64,000 nucleotides of DNA, taken from positions 25,215 through 89,214 of the forward strand of contig CALRGE010000006.1 of assembly GCA_943357175.1 (NCBI GenBank), in the 5' to 3' direction. The notes beneath the pieces are model-generated. The model searched no databases. It was given only the letters and a program-made list of their open reading frames with translations, and was not told the origin of the DNA. The translations under genes were made by a program, and so were the position numbers. Positions within the stretch are counted from its first letter, which is position 1; the number at the start of each line of letters is the position of its first letter. This DNA comes from Candidatus Peribacteria bacterium (GTDB lineage: Bacteria; Patescibacteriota; Gracilibacteria; UBA1369; 2-02-FULL-48-14). Positions 1-9,797 of the stretch are shown one piece after another.

Positions 1-3000
1 CAAATTGATAAAGATCTGTTTGGAAATATTGAAGAAGCATGGAATGAGAATATTGCGATAATGGAAAATAATCTGGCTATACTTGAAGATTATGGACATG
101 TGCCGGAAGATCTTTTGAAAATTAGAAATCTGCATGCTTATTACGCTAAAGTAATTATTTGTTATTTAGATGCTGTGCTTGGATTTACAGCCGGCTATTT
201 GGGAACAAATGCTGAAAGAATTGAGGCCTGGATGGAATGGGTTGCTCAGTTAAAAAATATAATAAAAGGTTGGGGTGCAATCATAAAGCTTTCCGGAGAT
301 TTCATGAATGCATGTGATAAATGTACAAATCAGCGTTATAGCGCCTTCCAAATTATTGCGAGTCTTTTCGCTTTCCTTCCGGATATTCCAGTAATTGAAA
401 TGCCGAAATGGCCGGATATTGTTATTGATGTTTCAAATATTGAAGCTGGAGTAAATCTTATTTGGCCAGATTTAAAATTTGTTCCGCAAACAATTATTAT
501 TCCAAAAATTCCACGTGTAAGTTTGCCGACCGGTAGTATAAATCTAGACTTTTTCTTGGGCTATAATATTGACTTACAATTGCCTACCCTACCGGAATTG
601 AATTTGGATTTTGAGGTGCCGGAAATGCCAACTCTTTCACTACCAAATCTTCCTGATTTGCCACCACCACCAGCAATTCCAAAAATTGATGCAACTTTGA
701 AAGCCAGCCTAGATATTGTTTCAACTGTATTGAAAATTATCTGTTTAATCAGATCAAATTTCTTTCCTGTTCAAGAGTCAGCATTAAAAACAAAGATTGA
801 AGAAATGACGGAAAGATCAAGTAGCATAGTGCTTCCGGTAGATCTTAAAGTAACAGTTTCATTCCCAAAAATCAGTCTGGATTTCGTTAAAGAAATTGAT
901 ATCACAACGTATCTAAAAATTGAGCCGGATATCACTGCAGTTTATGATGTTGTAAATATGTTAGGAGAAAAATCTAATGATTTTCTTGGTAAAATACTTA
1001 AAGATTTCAATTCTGCCACATCTGGTTTGGCGGGAGATGTGCAAAGTTGGATGGATCAATTGGGCGATATGAATTTGGATATTGAAGCAAGTGCCGGAGC
1101 ATCCGCGGAAATTGATGAAGATGGTGTGTCTGCGGAAAAAGAAGCTGAGGGCTCTGTAGAGCTTGAGACTTATAACCCAGCAAAGAGTGTCGCTTATCAA
1201 TATAAAGATGCACCTCTTGTTGCGGGTAATCTTGCCGTATTAAAAAGCACATTTGGAGACTTAACTAAACAAATTAAAGATTGGAATGATGCGACTCCGG
1301 ATAAATTTGAATTGAAGGCTGAAAGTATAATTTTGGCAGAGAATGATCCACTTCTTCACAGATATAATGATGTAATTAAGAATCAAAATCTTGATGCAAA
1401 ATTCTTGGCTCAAATTAAAGATAGTCCTTTGGCAAATGTTGTCACTATGCGAAATAAGATGATCGCATCTGTGCAACAAATGGATAAAGGAACTCAGACT
1501 TTGGAAAATATGGATGGCAATAATTTCATGAAATATCTAGCGATGGAAAGTGAGAATGAAAGATATGGATTTGTTTCTGATAAAACCGGACCAATCTCTA
1601 GTGGTAGTGTTAAGAGATTTAAAGATGAAGTTGTGGAGTCAAAAGATATGAAAGTTGAACTTGCCTCAGAAGATGAAACAGAACTCAGTATTCAAGCGCC
1701 TGAGGCGGTTAACGATGGAATTTATATTTACAATGCAGAGCTTGGCATTAGTCAAAAATTAATTAAATATACTAAAGAATCTGATTCTTCTATTAGTTTG
1801 CTAATGTTTGACATTGATAATGACAGTGATGAAGACATCATTTATTCAATGGGTGGTAATGTTTATATTAAAGAAAATTACACTGAGGAGGCGAGTTTAA
1901 AATACGTGAGTGATGATCCGGTAGTATATACAGTTGCTGATTTGGAACCGATAGCAGGAAATGTAAATAATTTTGAAACCGGTGAAAATTCATACCAAAA
2001 GGCAAGTTTTGCGTTTGATGCGAATGGAGATTCTCTTGGTTATCAAATTTTGCTTTATGATTCGCTTGATGCTGAAGAAAGCGCTCCCGATGAGAATGTG
2101 AAGAGGATGTTATTATTGAATGATAGTGAGAATGATTCCGCCGTTTTCCTTGATGAAAATGGCAGTGAAATAAATGCAGGAGGAACACTAACTGCAGATA
2201 CAGATTCAGCATTATTCGAGTCTGGTGAGCTTAATGTAGAGATTCCAGCAGGCGTTGAAACAACACTAGCGACCATCAGACAGAGTAGAATTTATGTTAA
2301 GAGTGAAAGTGGCTCTGCATCACTTCACGGAGGATATTTGAGAACTGAAATTGATTCTGACGGTGAAATTATTTCTGATGATAGTGTGAGATTCCAAACA
2401 CTTGAAGATACTAATATAAAATTGATTGAAGAAACCGGAACAACAAGCATAAATCTGCCTGCTCTATATACAATTGATTTACCAAGAGGAGAAGGTAGAA
2501 CAATTCGAGTTGAAAGTGGAAAAGTACTTTGGATTGATTTGAATGAAACTGCGGAGGAACAAGATTTGATGGAAAATATGGAAATTTATGCTGAGGAAAG
2601 TGTGGTTTTGTCAGGTAATGGAAAAACAACACTGAGTATTACTGAAGGGCTTGATTTTGAACTTGATGAAGAAGAATTATTTGTTATGGATTTGTTATCG
2701 AGTCCAACTAATCCAAATGCAGAAGTTGAACTTGAGAATGGAGCTTATTACACTAATGTGAAAGCAATTTATGCTGAAGGAATTTCTACAGTTTCCGATA
2801 ACATACTTTTGAATCCACAAATTTGTGGAGATGATAGTTCACCTTATCCGGTTTTGAGTAATACAGAAATGGATATTTCAGTTTTCACAACAGCTAGCGT
2901 TTCAGCAGCGAATTCATTTGATTCAACTAGTGAAATTGGTGAAGTTTATTGGGATACTGATGATACTTTGGACAGCGATTCTAACGGAGTTAAGAATGAT

Positions 3001-4851
3001 GATAAAGATGTGGAGGGTGAGACTGTTGATATAGGTCCTTACGATGATGTTAATGCAAGAATTGTCACAGCATATATTGCAGATATTGTTGGAAATGTTT
3101 CAAGTGCAACAATTTCTGTGAATGTTTTCGTGCCGGAAATAATACTAACAAGCGCTGACACCGGTGAAGTTCTTGGGACTACCGATCCTTCAACTGCAAA
3201 TCTTCCAATTCATTTAATTCGTGATAGAGATGGAGAGCTTACAGAACTTGGTGAAGGATATATTACAGATTCTGCCGGTGAATTTATGGCTGATGATTTC
3301 AATGATTCCGACTTAATAGATGTATATAATCAAAGTGATGAGACTATTGCCCAATTTAATCCTGACACGAAACAATTACTTGTTTATAACGAAGCATATG
3401 AAGCCCTCGCCTTGCCTTCTGGTACCGACTGGCCTGCGAGATTAGTTGTTTCAGAAATTGCAACCGGAGAAATTATGGCGAGCTTTATAGTTGTTTCTGA
3501 TGAAGATGGAGGAATTACTGAAGTAGATGATGATCTTGAAGATGTTGATCTTTCTAGTGCGGAGAATGTGCATGTGCATGTTTTGGAAGATGCTGAAAAT
3601 TATGAAGTGACTGATGACGGATTTGCAGCAAAAGATGAATTTGGAGTTAATGAAATGTTAATCAGAAAAAATGGAAATGTGACAATGTATAATTCTCGAT
3701 TTGAATTGAAAAAACGTGAGACTGATTCACTTGATGATTATTTGATACTAGACCTTTATGATGATGGAGTGCTTGAACTTGAGTTCTTCATTGGTTCACC
3801 AAGTGTTGTTGAAATTAAGAACAACCAAGAACTTGAATTGCCTGATTCAGAGCCATTAATTGCAGGTTCTTCAAGTGGCGAAGAAGAGGAAGAAATTGCG
3901 CAACAATATTTTGTGGATATTACATCAGATGATCCACTTTTTGAGGACATTTGGAAGCTCGTTCAAAGAGGAATTCTAACTGGATATGTTGTGGATGGCT
4001 TAAATTATTTTGAGCCTGATAATGACATAACAAGGGCGGAATTCACCAAGATTATTCTTTCTATTTTATGTATAAGTCCAAGTGATGAAGCAAAGGTGGC
4101 TCCATCTGTATTCAATGATATTTTAAGCACTGAAGATTGGTATTTCCCTTATACTAAAGAATCTTATATTAGAGATTTAATTACCGGTTACTTGGGAGAA
4201 GTTGATGCGAATGGTCAATCGCCTTTCAAACCTAATAACACGATAACTCGAGCCGAGGCTGCAAAGATTGTGCTTGAGGCATTGAATATGCAAGAAATTA
4301 TTACATTGCCTGAAGATATGTCTGGTGAATATTGGTATTCTGAATACATTACTGTTGCTCAAGATTTTAGTGAATATTTGACGGCTGAATCAGGTGGAAC
4401 AGAAAATTATATTTTGACTGCTGAAGAAGCTGAAGATCCTTCACATATAGTAACTCGTTACGAATTTGTTGAAATGTCCGTTCGCGCATTGAACGCTTAC
4501 AATTGTTTTGATGTTGATAGTGATGAAGATGGGCTAACCGATTATGAAGAAGAAAATACTTATGGAACAGATCCTTTCAGTGAGGACACTGATAAGGGAG
4601 GGATTAACGACGGTGATGAAATTGATCGATCAAGCGATCCACTTGATCAAGAAGATGATTTTCCTGATGCGAATCCACTCGATTTAGAAACTGCGGTTTA
4701 CGCGGTTGAAGAAGCATGTAATTCTTGTCCATGTTATTCGTCAATTGACTATGAAGGAGATCTACAGAGCGGCGATACAATATTTGCTATAATCCAAGAT
4801 GAGATTGGTAATGTACTTGGAAAAAGTAATGAATTAGAATTAACTGAATAA
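1..4851 (+). CDS. Large S-layer-homology (SLH) surface protein, 5' end outside window
   Basis: Frame is open from base 1 through the ATG at 61 to the stop at 4851. C-terminal SLH-type repeats (FVDITSDDPLFEDIWKLVQRGILTGY..FEPDNDITRAEFTKII; FNDI..ITGYLG..FKPNNTITRAEAAKIVLEAL), then a Ca-binding thrombospondin-3-like stretch (DVDSDEDGLTDYEEENTYGTDPFSEDTDKGGINDGDEI). Confidence 0.85.
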   Translation, partial: QIDKDLFGNIEEAWNENIAIMENNLAILEDYGHVPEDLLKIRNLHAYYAKVIICYLDAVLGFTAGYLGTNAERIEAWMEWVAQLKNIIKGWGAIIKLSGDFMNACDKCTNQRYSAFQIIASLFAFLPDIPVIEMPKWPDIVIDVSNIEAGVNLIWPDLKFVPQTIIIPKIPRVSLPTGSINLDFFLGYNIDLQLPTLPELNLDFEVPEMPTLSLPNLPDLPPPPAIPKIDATLKASLDIVSTVLKIICLIRSNFFPVQESALKTKIEEMTERSSSIVLPVDLKVTVSFPKISLDFVKEIDITTYLKIEPDITAVYDVVNMLGEKSNDFLGKILKDFNSATSGLAGDVQSWMDQLGDMNLDIEASAGASAEIDEDGVSAEKEAEGSVELETYNPAKSVAYQYKDAPLVAGNLAVLKSTFGDLTKQIKDWNDATPDKFELKAESIILAENDPLLHRYNDVIKNQNLDAKFLAQIKDSPLANVVTMRNKMIASVQQMDKGTQTLENMDGNNFMKYLAMESENERYGFVSDKTGPISSGSVKRFKDEVVESKDMKVELASEDETELSIQAPEAVNDGIYIYNAELGISQKLIKYTKESDSSISLLMFDIDNDSDEDIIYSMGGNVYIKENYTEEASLKYVSDDPVVYTVADLEPIAGNVNNFETGENSYQKASFAFDANGDSLGYQILLYDSLDAEESAPDENVKRMLLLNDSENDSAVFLDENGSEINAGGTLTADTDSALFESGELNVEIPAGVETTLATIRQSRIYVKSESGSASLHGGYLRTEIDSDGEIISDDSVRFQTLEDTNIKLIEETGTTSINLPALYTIDLPRGEGRTIRVESGKVLWIDLNETAEEQDLMENMEIYAEESVVLSGNGKTTLSITEGLDFELDEEELFVMDLLSSPTNPNAEVELENGAYYTNVKAIYAEGISTVSDNILLNPQICGDDSSPYPVLSNTEMDISVFTTASVSAANSFDSTSEIGEVYWDTDDTLDSDSNGVKNDDKDVEGETVDIGPYDDVNARIVTAYIADIVGNVSSATISVNVFVPEIILTSADTGEVLGTTDPSTANLPIHLIRDRDGELTELGEGYITDSAGEFMADDFNDSDLIDVYNQSDETIAQFNPDTKQLLVYNEAYEALALPSGTDWPARLVVSEIATGEIMASFIVVSDEDGGITEVDDDLEDVDLSSAENVHVHVLEDAENYEVTDDGFAAKDEFGVNEMLIRKNGNVTMYNSRFELKKRETDSLDDYLILDLYDDGVLELEFFIGSPSVVEIKNNQELELPDSEPLIAGSSSGEEEEEIAQQYFVDITSDDPLFEDIWKLVQRGILTGYVVDGLNYFEPDNDITRAEFTKIILSILCISPSDEAKVAPSVFNDILSTEDWYFPYTKESYIRDLITGYLGEVDANGQSPFKPNNTITRAEAAKIVLEALNMQEIITLPEDMSGEYWYSEYITVAQDFSEYLTAESGGTENYILTAEEAEDPSHIVTRYEFVEMSVRALNAYNCFDVDSDEDGLTDYEEENTYGTDPFSEDTDKGGINDGDEIDRSSDPLDQEDDFPDANPLDLETAVYAVEEACNSCPCYSSIDYEGDLQSGDTIFAIIQDEIGNVLGKSNELELTE

Positions 4852-4853
4852 AT

Positions 4854-5444
4854 ATGAAAAACATTCTCGTAATTTTTGCACTTATTGGATCTGTGGCCGG
4901 ATTTAGTTTCGGTAGAACTCAGGTAATTTACGCTGAGGAAACTGAAGAAGCAGTAGATGAAGAAACAACGAGTACGGAAAACGAGGAAGATTTATTATGT
5001 GGGCGAAATATGTCTTCATCTGGAGATGTGGCTTTAGAAAATTATATTATTTTCCTTGATGAATATTTCAAACAGGTAGAACCTGCTAGTGAACAAATTG
5101 AAGATGGAATTACGAGATACAGATATTTTATTGAAGAAATTGAAGCAGCTTTTGAATTAAATTCAATTCCTGTCGGTGGTAAAACAATTGAAAGGAATGT
5201 CGCTTCTTACGCATATTGTGAATCAATTCAAGATGAATATCTCTCTATTGGTAAAAACTTGTTGGCTGTATTTTCTGTAAATTCCGCAAACAGCAAACGT
5301 ACTTATAAAGTTGTGGATGCCCTGAAAGCAATCAACACAAATATGTCTGATTTTTCACAAGAATACAGCGCGGTATTTCCGCAATTATTTCAGAAAATGG
5401 ATAACGCCCTGCCATGTTACGCAAAATCATGTACGACAAAATAA
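4854..5444 (+). CDS. Secreted protein, unknown function
   Basis: N-terminal signal-like segment MKNILVIFALIGSVAGFSFG; directly follows the SLH gene. Confidence 0.75.
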   Translation: MKNILVIFALIGSVAGFSFGRTQVIYAEETEEAVDEETTSTENEEDLLCGRNMSSSGDVALENYIIFLDEYFKQVEPASEQIEDGITRYRYFIEEIEAAFELNSIPVGGKTIERNVASYAYCESIQDEYLSIGKNLLAVFSVNSANSKRTYKVVDALKAINTNMSDFSQEYSAVFPQLFQKMDNALPCYAKSCTTK

Positions 5445-6064
5445 TTCAGCACAAAACTTATATTTTTCTTTTTTCACTCGCTTTCGCGGGAGGGCTATAC
5501 TTGCCAAAAAATTCACTTAATTCAGTGCAGGCCAGTACTTTTGATTATGACAATACTAAATATACTTTAGAGGAATCGGTTATCGCATTTCACACACAAA
5601 TGAACAAAACCACTAATGATTATTTGAAAAAACTTTTAAAAACGGCAACTCCAAATGTGGCTTTTGTAATTGATGGGTCAGAATGTAGTGATGATAATGT
5701 TTCAACATATTGTCTCGCTGTAGATTTGAATGCTGAACTACTTAAATTTGAAAAAGAAATTATCTCCAGGAAAGAAGCTTTTAAAGAGGAGGAGGATACT
5801 GCGACTTATACAATTGAGGATGCTGTAAAAAATACAGGAGCGAGAAGAAGCTTTATTGACGAAGAAATTATTGAAGCAAGGGCAACGCTTGATTTAACAC
5901 TCACGACTTATAATGAAATTCAAAGTGTCTATCCAATGCATAGGGAGCTTGTGACTTTGATCAAAAATCTGGAAACTTACAGATCAAATTTGGCTGATGT
6001 GCGAAGTATAGTTGAATATTATCCTGCAAAATTTAACGACGCTACAACCATTCAATGTAAATGA
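5429..6064 (+). CDS. Secreted/anchored protein, unknown function
   Basis: Overlaps the previous stop; hydrophobic N-terminus (IQHKTYIFLFSLAFAGGLYL). Start could also be 5414. Confidence 0.7.
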   Translation: MYDKIIQHKTYIFLFSLAFAGGLYLPKNSLNSVQASTFDYDNTKYTLEESVIAFHTQMNKTTNDYLKKLLKTATPNVAFVIDGSECSDDNVSTYCLAVDLNAELLKFEKEIISRKEAFKEEEDTATYTIEDAVKNTGARRSFIDEEIIEARATLDLTLTTYNEIQSVYPMHRELVTLIKNLETYRSNLADVRSIVEYYPAKFNDATTIQCK

Positions 6065-7716
6065 GAAAAACTATTTTAACATTTTTGGGATTGATGCTTT
6101 CCACTGGAATTGGGATGGCTGTGTCGAGCAGTGAAGACATTATTACTCAACTTTTCAGTGACAATGATGTTTCGACTACCCTTTCAACTGATTCAAGTGA
6201 ACTTGCCGGTCTTTCAAATGGTGAAGATCCATTCAAGAATCTTTATCTATTCATGTATCAGAATGTTAAATTGGCGCCGAAAGAAGAAACTTTAAAAGTA
6301 CTGGTGCAAAAATCTGACTATGCTTGGTATTCAGAGGATGATATTGCTGCAGTTGTTGCCGGGGATATATACCCATTAAAAGAGGCACTCGGCTCAGGTG
6401 TTACACAAAGTATTTTAATTGAAACTTATGCACAAATACAAAATGACTATAATAATGAATTGCAGCTTCAAATTGACAATAGAGGACTTATTTATGAAGC
6501 ACTGGCAAAAGAAATTTTCTATAATAATGATTTAACCGATTCGGCATCGGTTGATATTCTCTACGACTTAGATCTAATTAATTTTTTATTATTTAATGAA
6601 TATGTTCCCGAGACTGATCGAAGTGGAGATCCTGCTGTAGTACCAGCGAGTGAAGAGACAATCTTGGCGAGTGAAGAGACTGTTGAAAAACCAAAGTTGG
6701 CTAAAGTTAAAAGATCTACCGATACAAGTACAGTGGCTGTAAGTAGTGCCGTGACTGACATAATTTGTAGTATAGACACTGAGTTGAGTGATGCAATTAC
6801 TGCATACGAAGAAGCAAATCCTGAACCTGTTGTGGAGGAAGTTGATGAGCCTACTGTTGTGGAAGAGGATGAAGATGCGCCGGAACTAGATGAGCCTGAG
6901 GCTGATGCTGATGTGCCAGATTCAGAACCTGAAGCAGATGATTCGGATGAAGGTGAAGATGATTCCGGTGAAGATGCTGAAGAAGCACCTGCGGAAGCAA
7001 CTGTTGATGAGTTTGTAGCATCTCTTGGTGGTGCTGTTGGTAATTGGGATAGAGAACTCCCATGTGATGAAATTTTCTGTATAACCGTTGAATTAATCCC
7101 TGGTGAAACGGAAGATGATGATAACAGTTATGAAAAAACTGATGACTGTATTGCTTGTCATATAAGTTACATTAAACAAAAATTGGAAGAAACTTTAAGT
7201 AAGCCCGTTGCACCTAGTAAAGTTCCAATGAATAATTTTGAAGATGGCACATGTAAAGAAGCAGGGAATAAAATAAATTTAGATATAAATGTTTATGCGA
7301 TCAAAAAACCAATTTTCACTCCTGAAAATGATTCAACTCCTGACGCTTCAGCAAAAGCTGTAGAAGATTTAAAACAAGTTTTATATAGCACAAATGCACT
7401 AACAACTCCTGAAGGTGTGACTGGTACAACACAGAGTCAGATTGAAACTGCTAGAATTTTAAATACTAGAGCTGGCTTAGATCAAGCAGATGTTGCAAAG
7501 CAAATAATAGCTGCAGATGAGGCTAGAAGGGCTGCTGTAAAAAAGACTCTTGATGATTTCGAATTTAAAGCTCGCGGTCAAGCTTCTCAAGATTTTGAAG
7601 ATCAAATATTAGGTGAATTGGCTACTTTTAAATCTTATTTTAGTCAATTTTCAGAGTCCTTAAAATCGACACTTGCACCTCTTGAATCTTTAGCCGGTAA
7701 AAAATATTGCGAATGA
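6061..7716 (+). CDS. Secreted protein with acidic low-complexity linker
   Basis: ATGA overlap with upstream gene; signal-like N-terminus; long E/D/P-rich stretch (EEANPEPVVEEVDEPTVVEEDEDAPELDEPEADAD...). Confidence 0.75.
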   Translation: MRKTILTFLGLMLSTGIGMAVSSSEDIITQLFSDNDVSTTLSTDSSELAGLSNGEDPFKNLYLFMYQNVKLAPKEETLKVLVQKSDYAWYSEDDIAAVVAGDIYPLKEALGSGVTQSILIETYAQIQNDYNNELQLQIDNRGLIYEALAKEIFYNNDLTDSASVDILYDLDLINFLLFNEYVPETDRSGDPAVVPASEETILASEETVEKPKLAKVKRSTDTSTVAVSSAVTDIICSIDTELSDAITAYEEANPEPVVEEVDEPTVVEEDEDAPELDEPEADADVPDSEPEADDSDEGEDDSGEDAEEAPAEATVDEFVASLGGAVGNWDRELPCDEIFCITVELIPGETEDDDNSYEKTDDCIACHISYIKQKLEETLSKPVAPSKVPMNNFEDGTCKEAGNKINLDINVYAIKKPIFTPENDSTPDASAKAVEDLKQVLYSTNALTTPEGVTGTTQSQIETARILNTRAGLDQADVAKQIIAADEARRAAVKKTLDDFEFKARGQASQDFEDQILGELATFKSYFSQFSESLKSTLAPLESLAGKKYCE

Positions 7717-8708
7717 AAAAATTGATTTTCATATTGGCGTTAACGATTGGGATATTTATTCCAATTAAAGTGAATGCAGCCGAGGACGATATATTTGGAT
7801 GTATAGATATATATTATAGTTATATAGGTACAGCCGTGTCGGAAAAAAGTCGTGGTGAAATTTTTAAGGATTTTACAAGAAGTTACTGCCAAGTGAATGA
7901 CTTAATTGCAATTAATGATCAGTTGGAAACATTGAGGGATACTTTCAAAACAGCCGCACAAAATTGCCAAGATACGAGTGAATATTCAAAAACATATACA
8001 AAACTTTTGATGGAACAATATTTCATTCGTAATATTCAGAAAATTCCGTCTGATCTAATTGGTGACGCGGAAGTTGAGAAAATTAAATCTGAGAAAAAAA
8101 GAAAACTTGAGAAACTTGAAGATGAGATGAATAAACTATTTGTCATTCAAGAAAATCGAGTTGGAGAAGAAGATTTCGCTGCATATTATGAGGAATGGTC
8201 AGCTAAATATGATGATTCAATAATTAAATATGCACATTGTGATGAGGGGCCATGGGCAGAACTAACAACAACTTGGAATGATTTTATTGATAAAATGAAA
8301 AGTATAAAAGTTAAACCGGAACCAGTTGAATTTGAGGTACCTAAGAATAATAATCAACCATTCACAGAAAATATCAGTAAAAATATTATTGAATATATGG
8401 AGAAATTTGCTGAAGACTATAAAATTTCAATTACTCCAGAGCAAAAAGTTAGTGATGTTGTTGGTGCTACTTTTCAAGATGTACTGAAGACACTTGGTGA
8501 AAGCAGTGAAGTATATGATGCAGAGATTGAAAATGCTGACCGTCTTGCAAAATATCGAGTTCTATACGCTGAGGGAGGAGCTAGAGTTTCTTCAAATTTC
8601 CAAACCGTCGTTCAAGATCTAAATAAGATCATTACAGACAGCAACAATGTAGAGTTCAAAGATATCAAAAAAAGAGTGGATCAAGTTAAAGAGAAGCAGT
8701 GCAAGTAA
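7713..8708 (+). CDS. Secreted protein, unknown function
   Basis: Signal peptide MKKLIFILALTIGIFIPIKVNA; ATGA overlap with upstream gene. Confidence 0.75.
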   Translation: MKKLIFILALTIGIFIPIKVNAAEDDIFGCIDIYYSYIGTAVSEKSRGEIFKDFTRSYCQVNDLIAINDQLETLRDTFKTAAQNCQDTSEYSKTYTKLLMEQYFIRNIQKIPSDLIGDAEVEKIKSEKKRKLEKLEDEMNKLFVIQENRVGEEDFAAYYEEWSAKYDDSIIKYAHCDEGPWAELTTTWNDFIDKMKSIKVKPEPVEFEVPKNNNQPFTENISKNIIEYMEKFAEDYKISITPEQKVSDVVGATFQDVLKTLGESSEVYDAEIENADRLAKYRVLYAEGGARVSSNFQTVVQDLNKIITDSNNVEFKDIKKRVDQVKEKQCK

Positions 8709-8711
8709 TAT

Positions 8712-8882
8712 TTATCTAGATAGCAAAGAGAAGAATGTGTGTTTTGCTTTGCCGAATTTGTTTTTAACTTTCAATTCTACTTCAACGTTGTTTCTTGATT
8801 CCTGGAGCTCGACCATACAATATGGGCACAGTTCTTTTTTTAGCGAGATAAGCTTGCCGCAGGAGAAACAATTTATGAGCAT
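8712..8882 (-). CDS. 56-aa zinc-ribbon-like protein
   Basis: Hand translation: MLINCFSCGKLISLKKELCPYCMVELQESRNNVEVELKVKNKFGKAKHTFFSLLSR*. Two CxxC knuckles; below ORF-track length cutoff. Confidence 0.6.
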   Translation of the reverse strand: MLINCFSCGKLISLKKELCPYCMVELQESRNNVEVELKVKNKFGKAKHTFFSLLSR

Positions 8883-8904
8883 GTGGTGGAGTGAATGGTG
8901 GAAA

Positions 8905-9072
8905 TCAATTCGTTTCGTTGTCCGAGAGAAAATCTGAGAGGTCTACTTCCCTAATACGGTAGACTCTTCCGATTTTGATGCTTTTTAGTTTTTTATTTTT
9001 AATGAACTTTAACACCGTGAGGTGGTGAAGCTGCAGATTCTCCGCGACTTGTTCCGGCGTGAGGAGCCGCAT
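8905..9072 (-). CDS. Excisionase/MerR-type helix-turn-helix protein, 55 aa
   Basis: Hand translation: MRLLTPEQVAENLQLHHLTVLKFIKNKKLKSIKIGRVYRIREVDLSDFLSDNETN*. Typical excisionase-family HTH signature; below ORF-track cutoff. Confidence 0.75.
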   Translation of the reverse strand: MRLLTPEQVAENLQLHHLTVLKFIKNKKLKSIKIGRVYRIREVDLSDFLSDNETN

Positions 9073-9312
9073 CTTTATATCCACTTAATCTTGTTTAAGT
9101 TTTCTATACTTTAGTCTGCTCTTTTTAATTTAGCAAATGTTTTATTAGCTTTTAGTTAATAGGTTTAATTGTGATAGATTTAATTTTGTTTTATGGATGT
9201 ATTTTATGCTTTATTAAAGTTTGTTATATTTTACTGAGTTCTATTAAAGTTATATATAGATGTTTGCTAAATCCTATTAAATATGGTATTATATTAGAGT
9301 TATTAAAACTCT

Positions 9313-9771
9313 ATGGGAAATATCGATAAAAAATTATTAAAAGAACGCATAGACTCTGCAAGCCCAGAGGAGTTAAGAGCAATTGCAGATATTTTAAAAA
9401 TTCAATCTGATAGTAAAGATGCAGTTGATTCTATAGTTAATGATGAAAAATCAAGTTTTGGAATAAAAATAGATTCAATACAAGTGCCTAAAGGTGAACT
9501 CATGTTAAATGGCAAAGATGTCGGCACAATTGAAATGTATCGGAATAAAAATTTACTTCTTATACAAATAGATGGCTTTACTCCACCATTTTATACAGTC
9601 CAGAATGGAAATGTTGCGCCTTCTGATGCAAGTTTACAGGGATTTCATGGTGAAGATCGAACATTTATTCGTTCGCTAACTCAATTCTTAAATCATTCTA
9701 ATAAGAATATGAGGTGGCGTGAAATTAGTGATGAGGATTGGCAAATGATATTAGCAAGTCAGAAGAAATAA
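9313..9771 (+). CDS. Hypothetical protein
   Basis: 152-aa ORF with ATG; no family recognised. Confidence 0.6.
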   Translation: MGNIDKKLLKERIDSASPEELRAIADILKIQSDSKDAVDSIVNDEKSSFGIKIDSIQVPKGELMLNGKDVGTIEMYRNKNLLLIQIDGFTPPFYTVQNGNVAPSDASLQGFHGEDRTFIRSLTQFLNHSNKNMRWREISDEDWQMILASQKK

Positions 9772-9797
9772 TAAGGTGAATAGTGGATTGTATAATC

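Noticed and set aside
6061-7716. Alternative genetic code (UGA = Gly, as in Gracilibacteria)
   Set aside because: UGA terminates genes at sensible positions (e.g. ATGA overlaps at 6061 and 7713; atpD), so the standard code fits.
8737-8937. 66-aa + strand ORF
   Set aside because: Antisense to convincing HTH and zinc-ribbon genes on the - strand.
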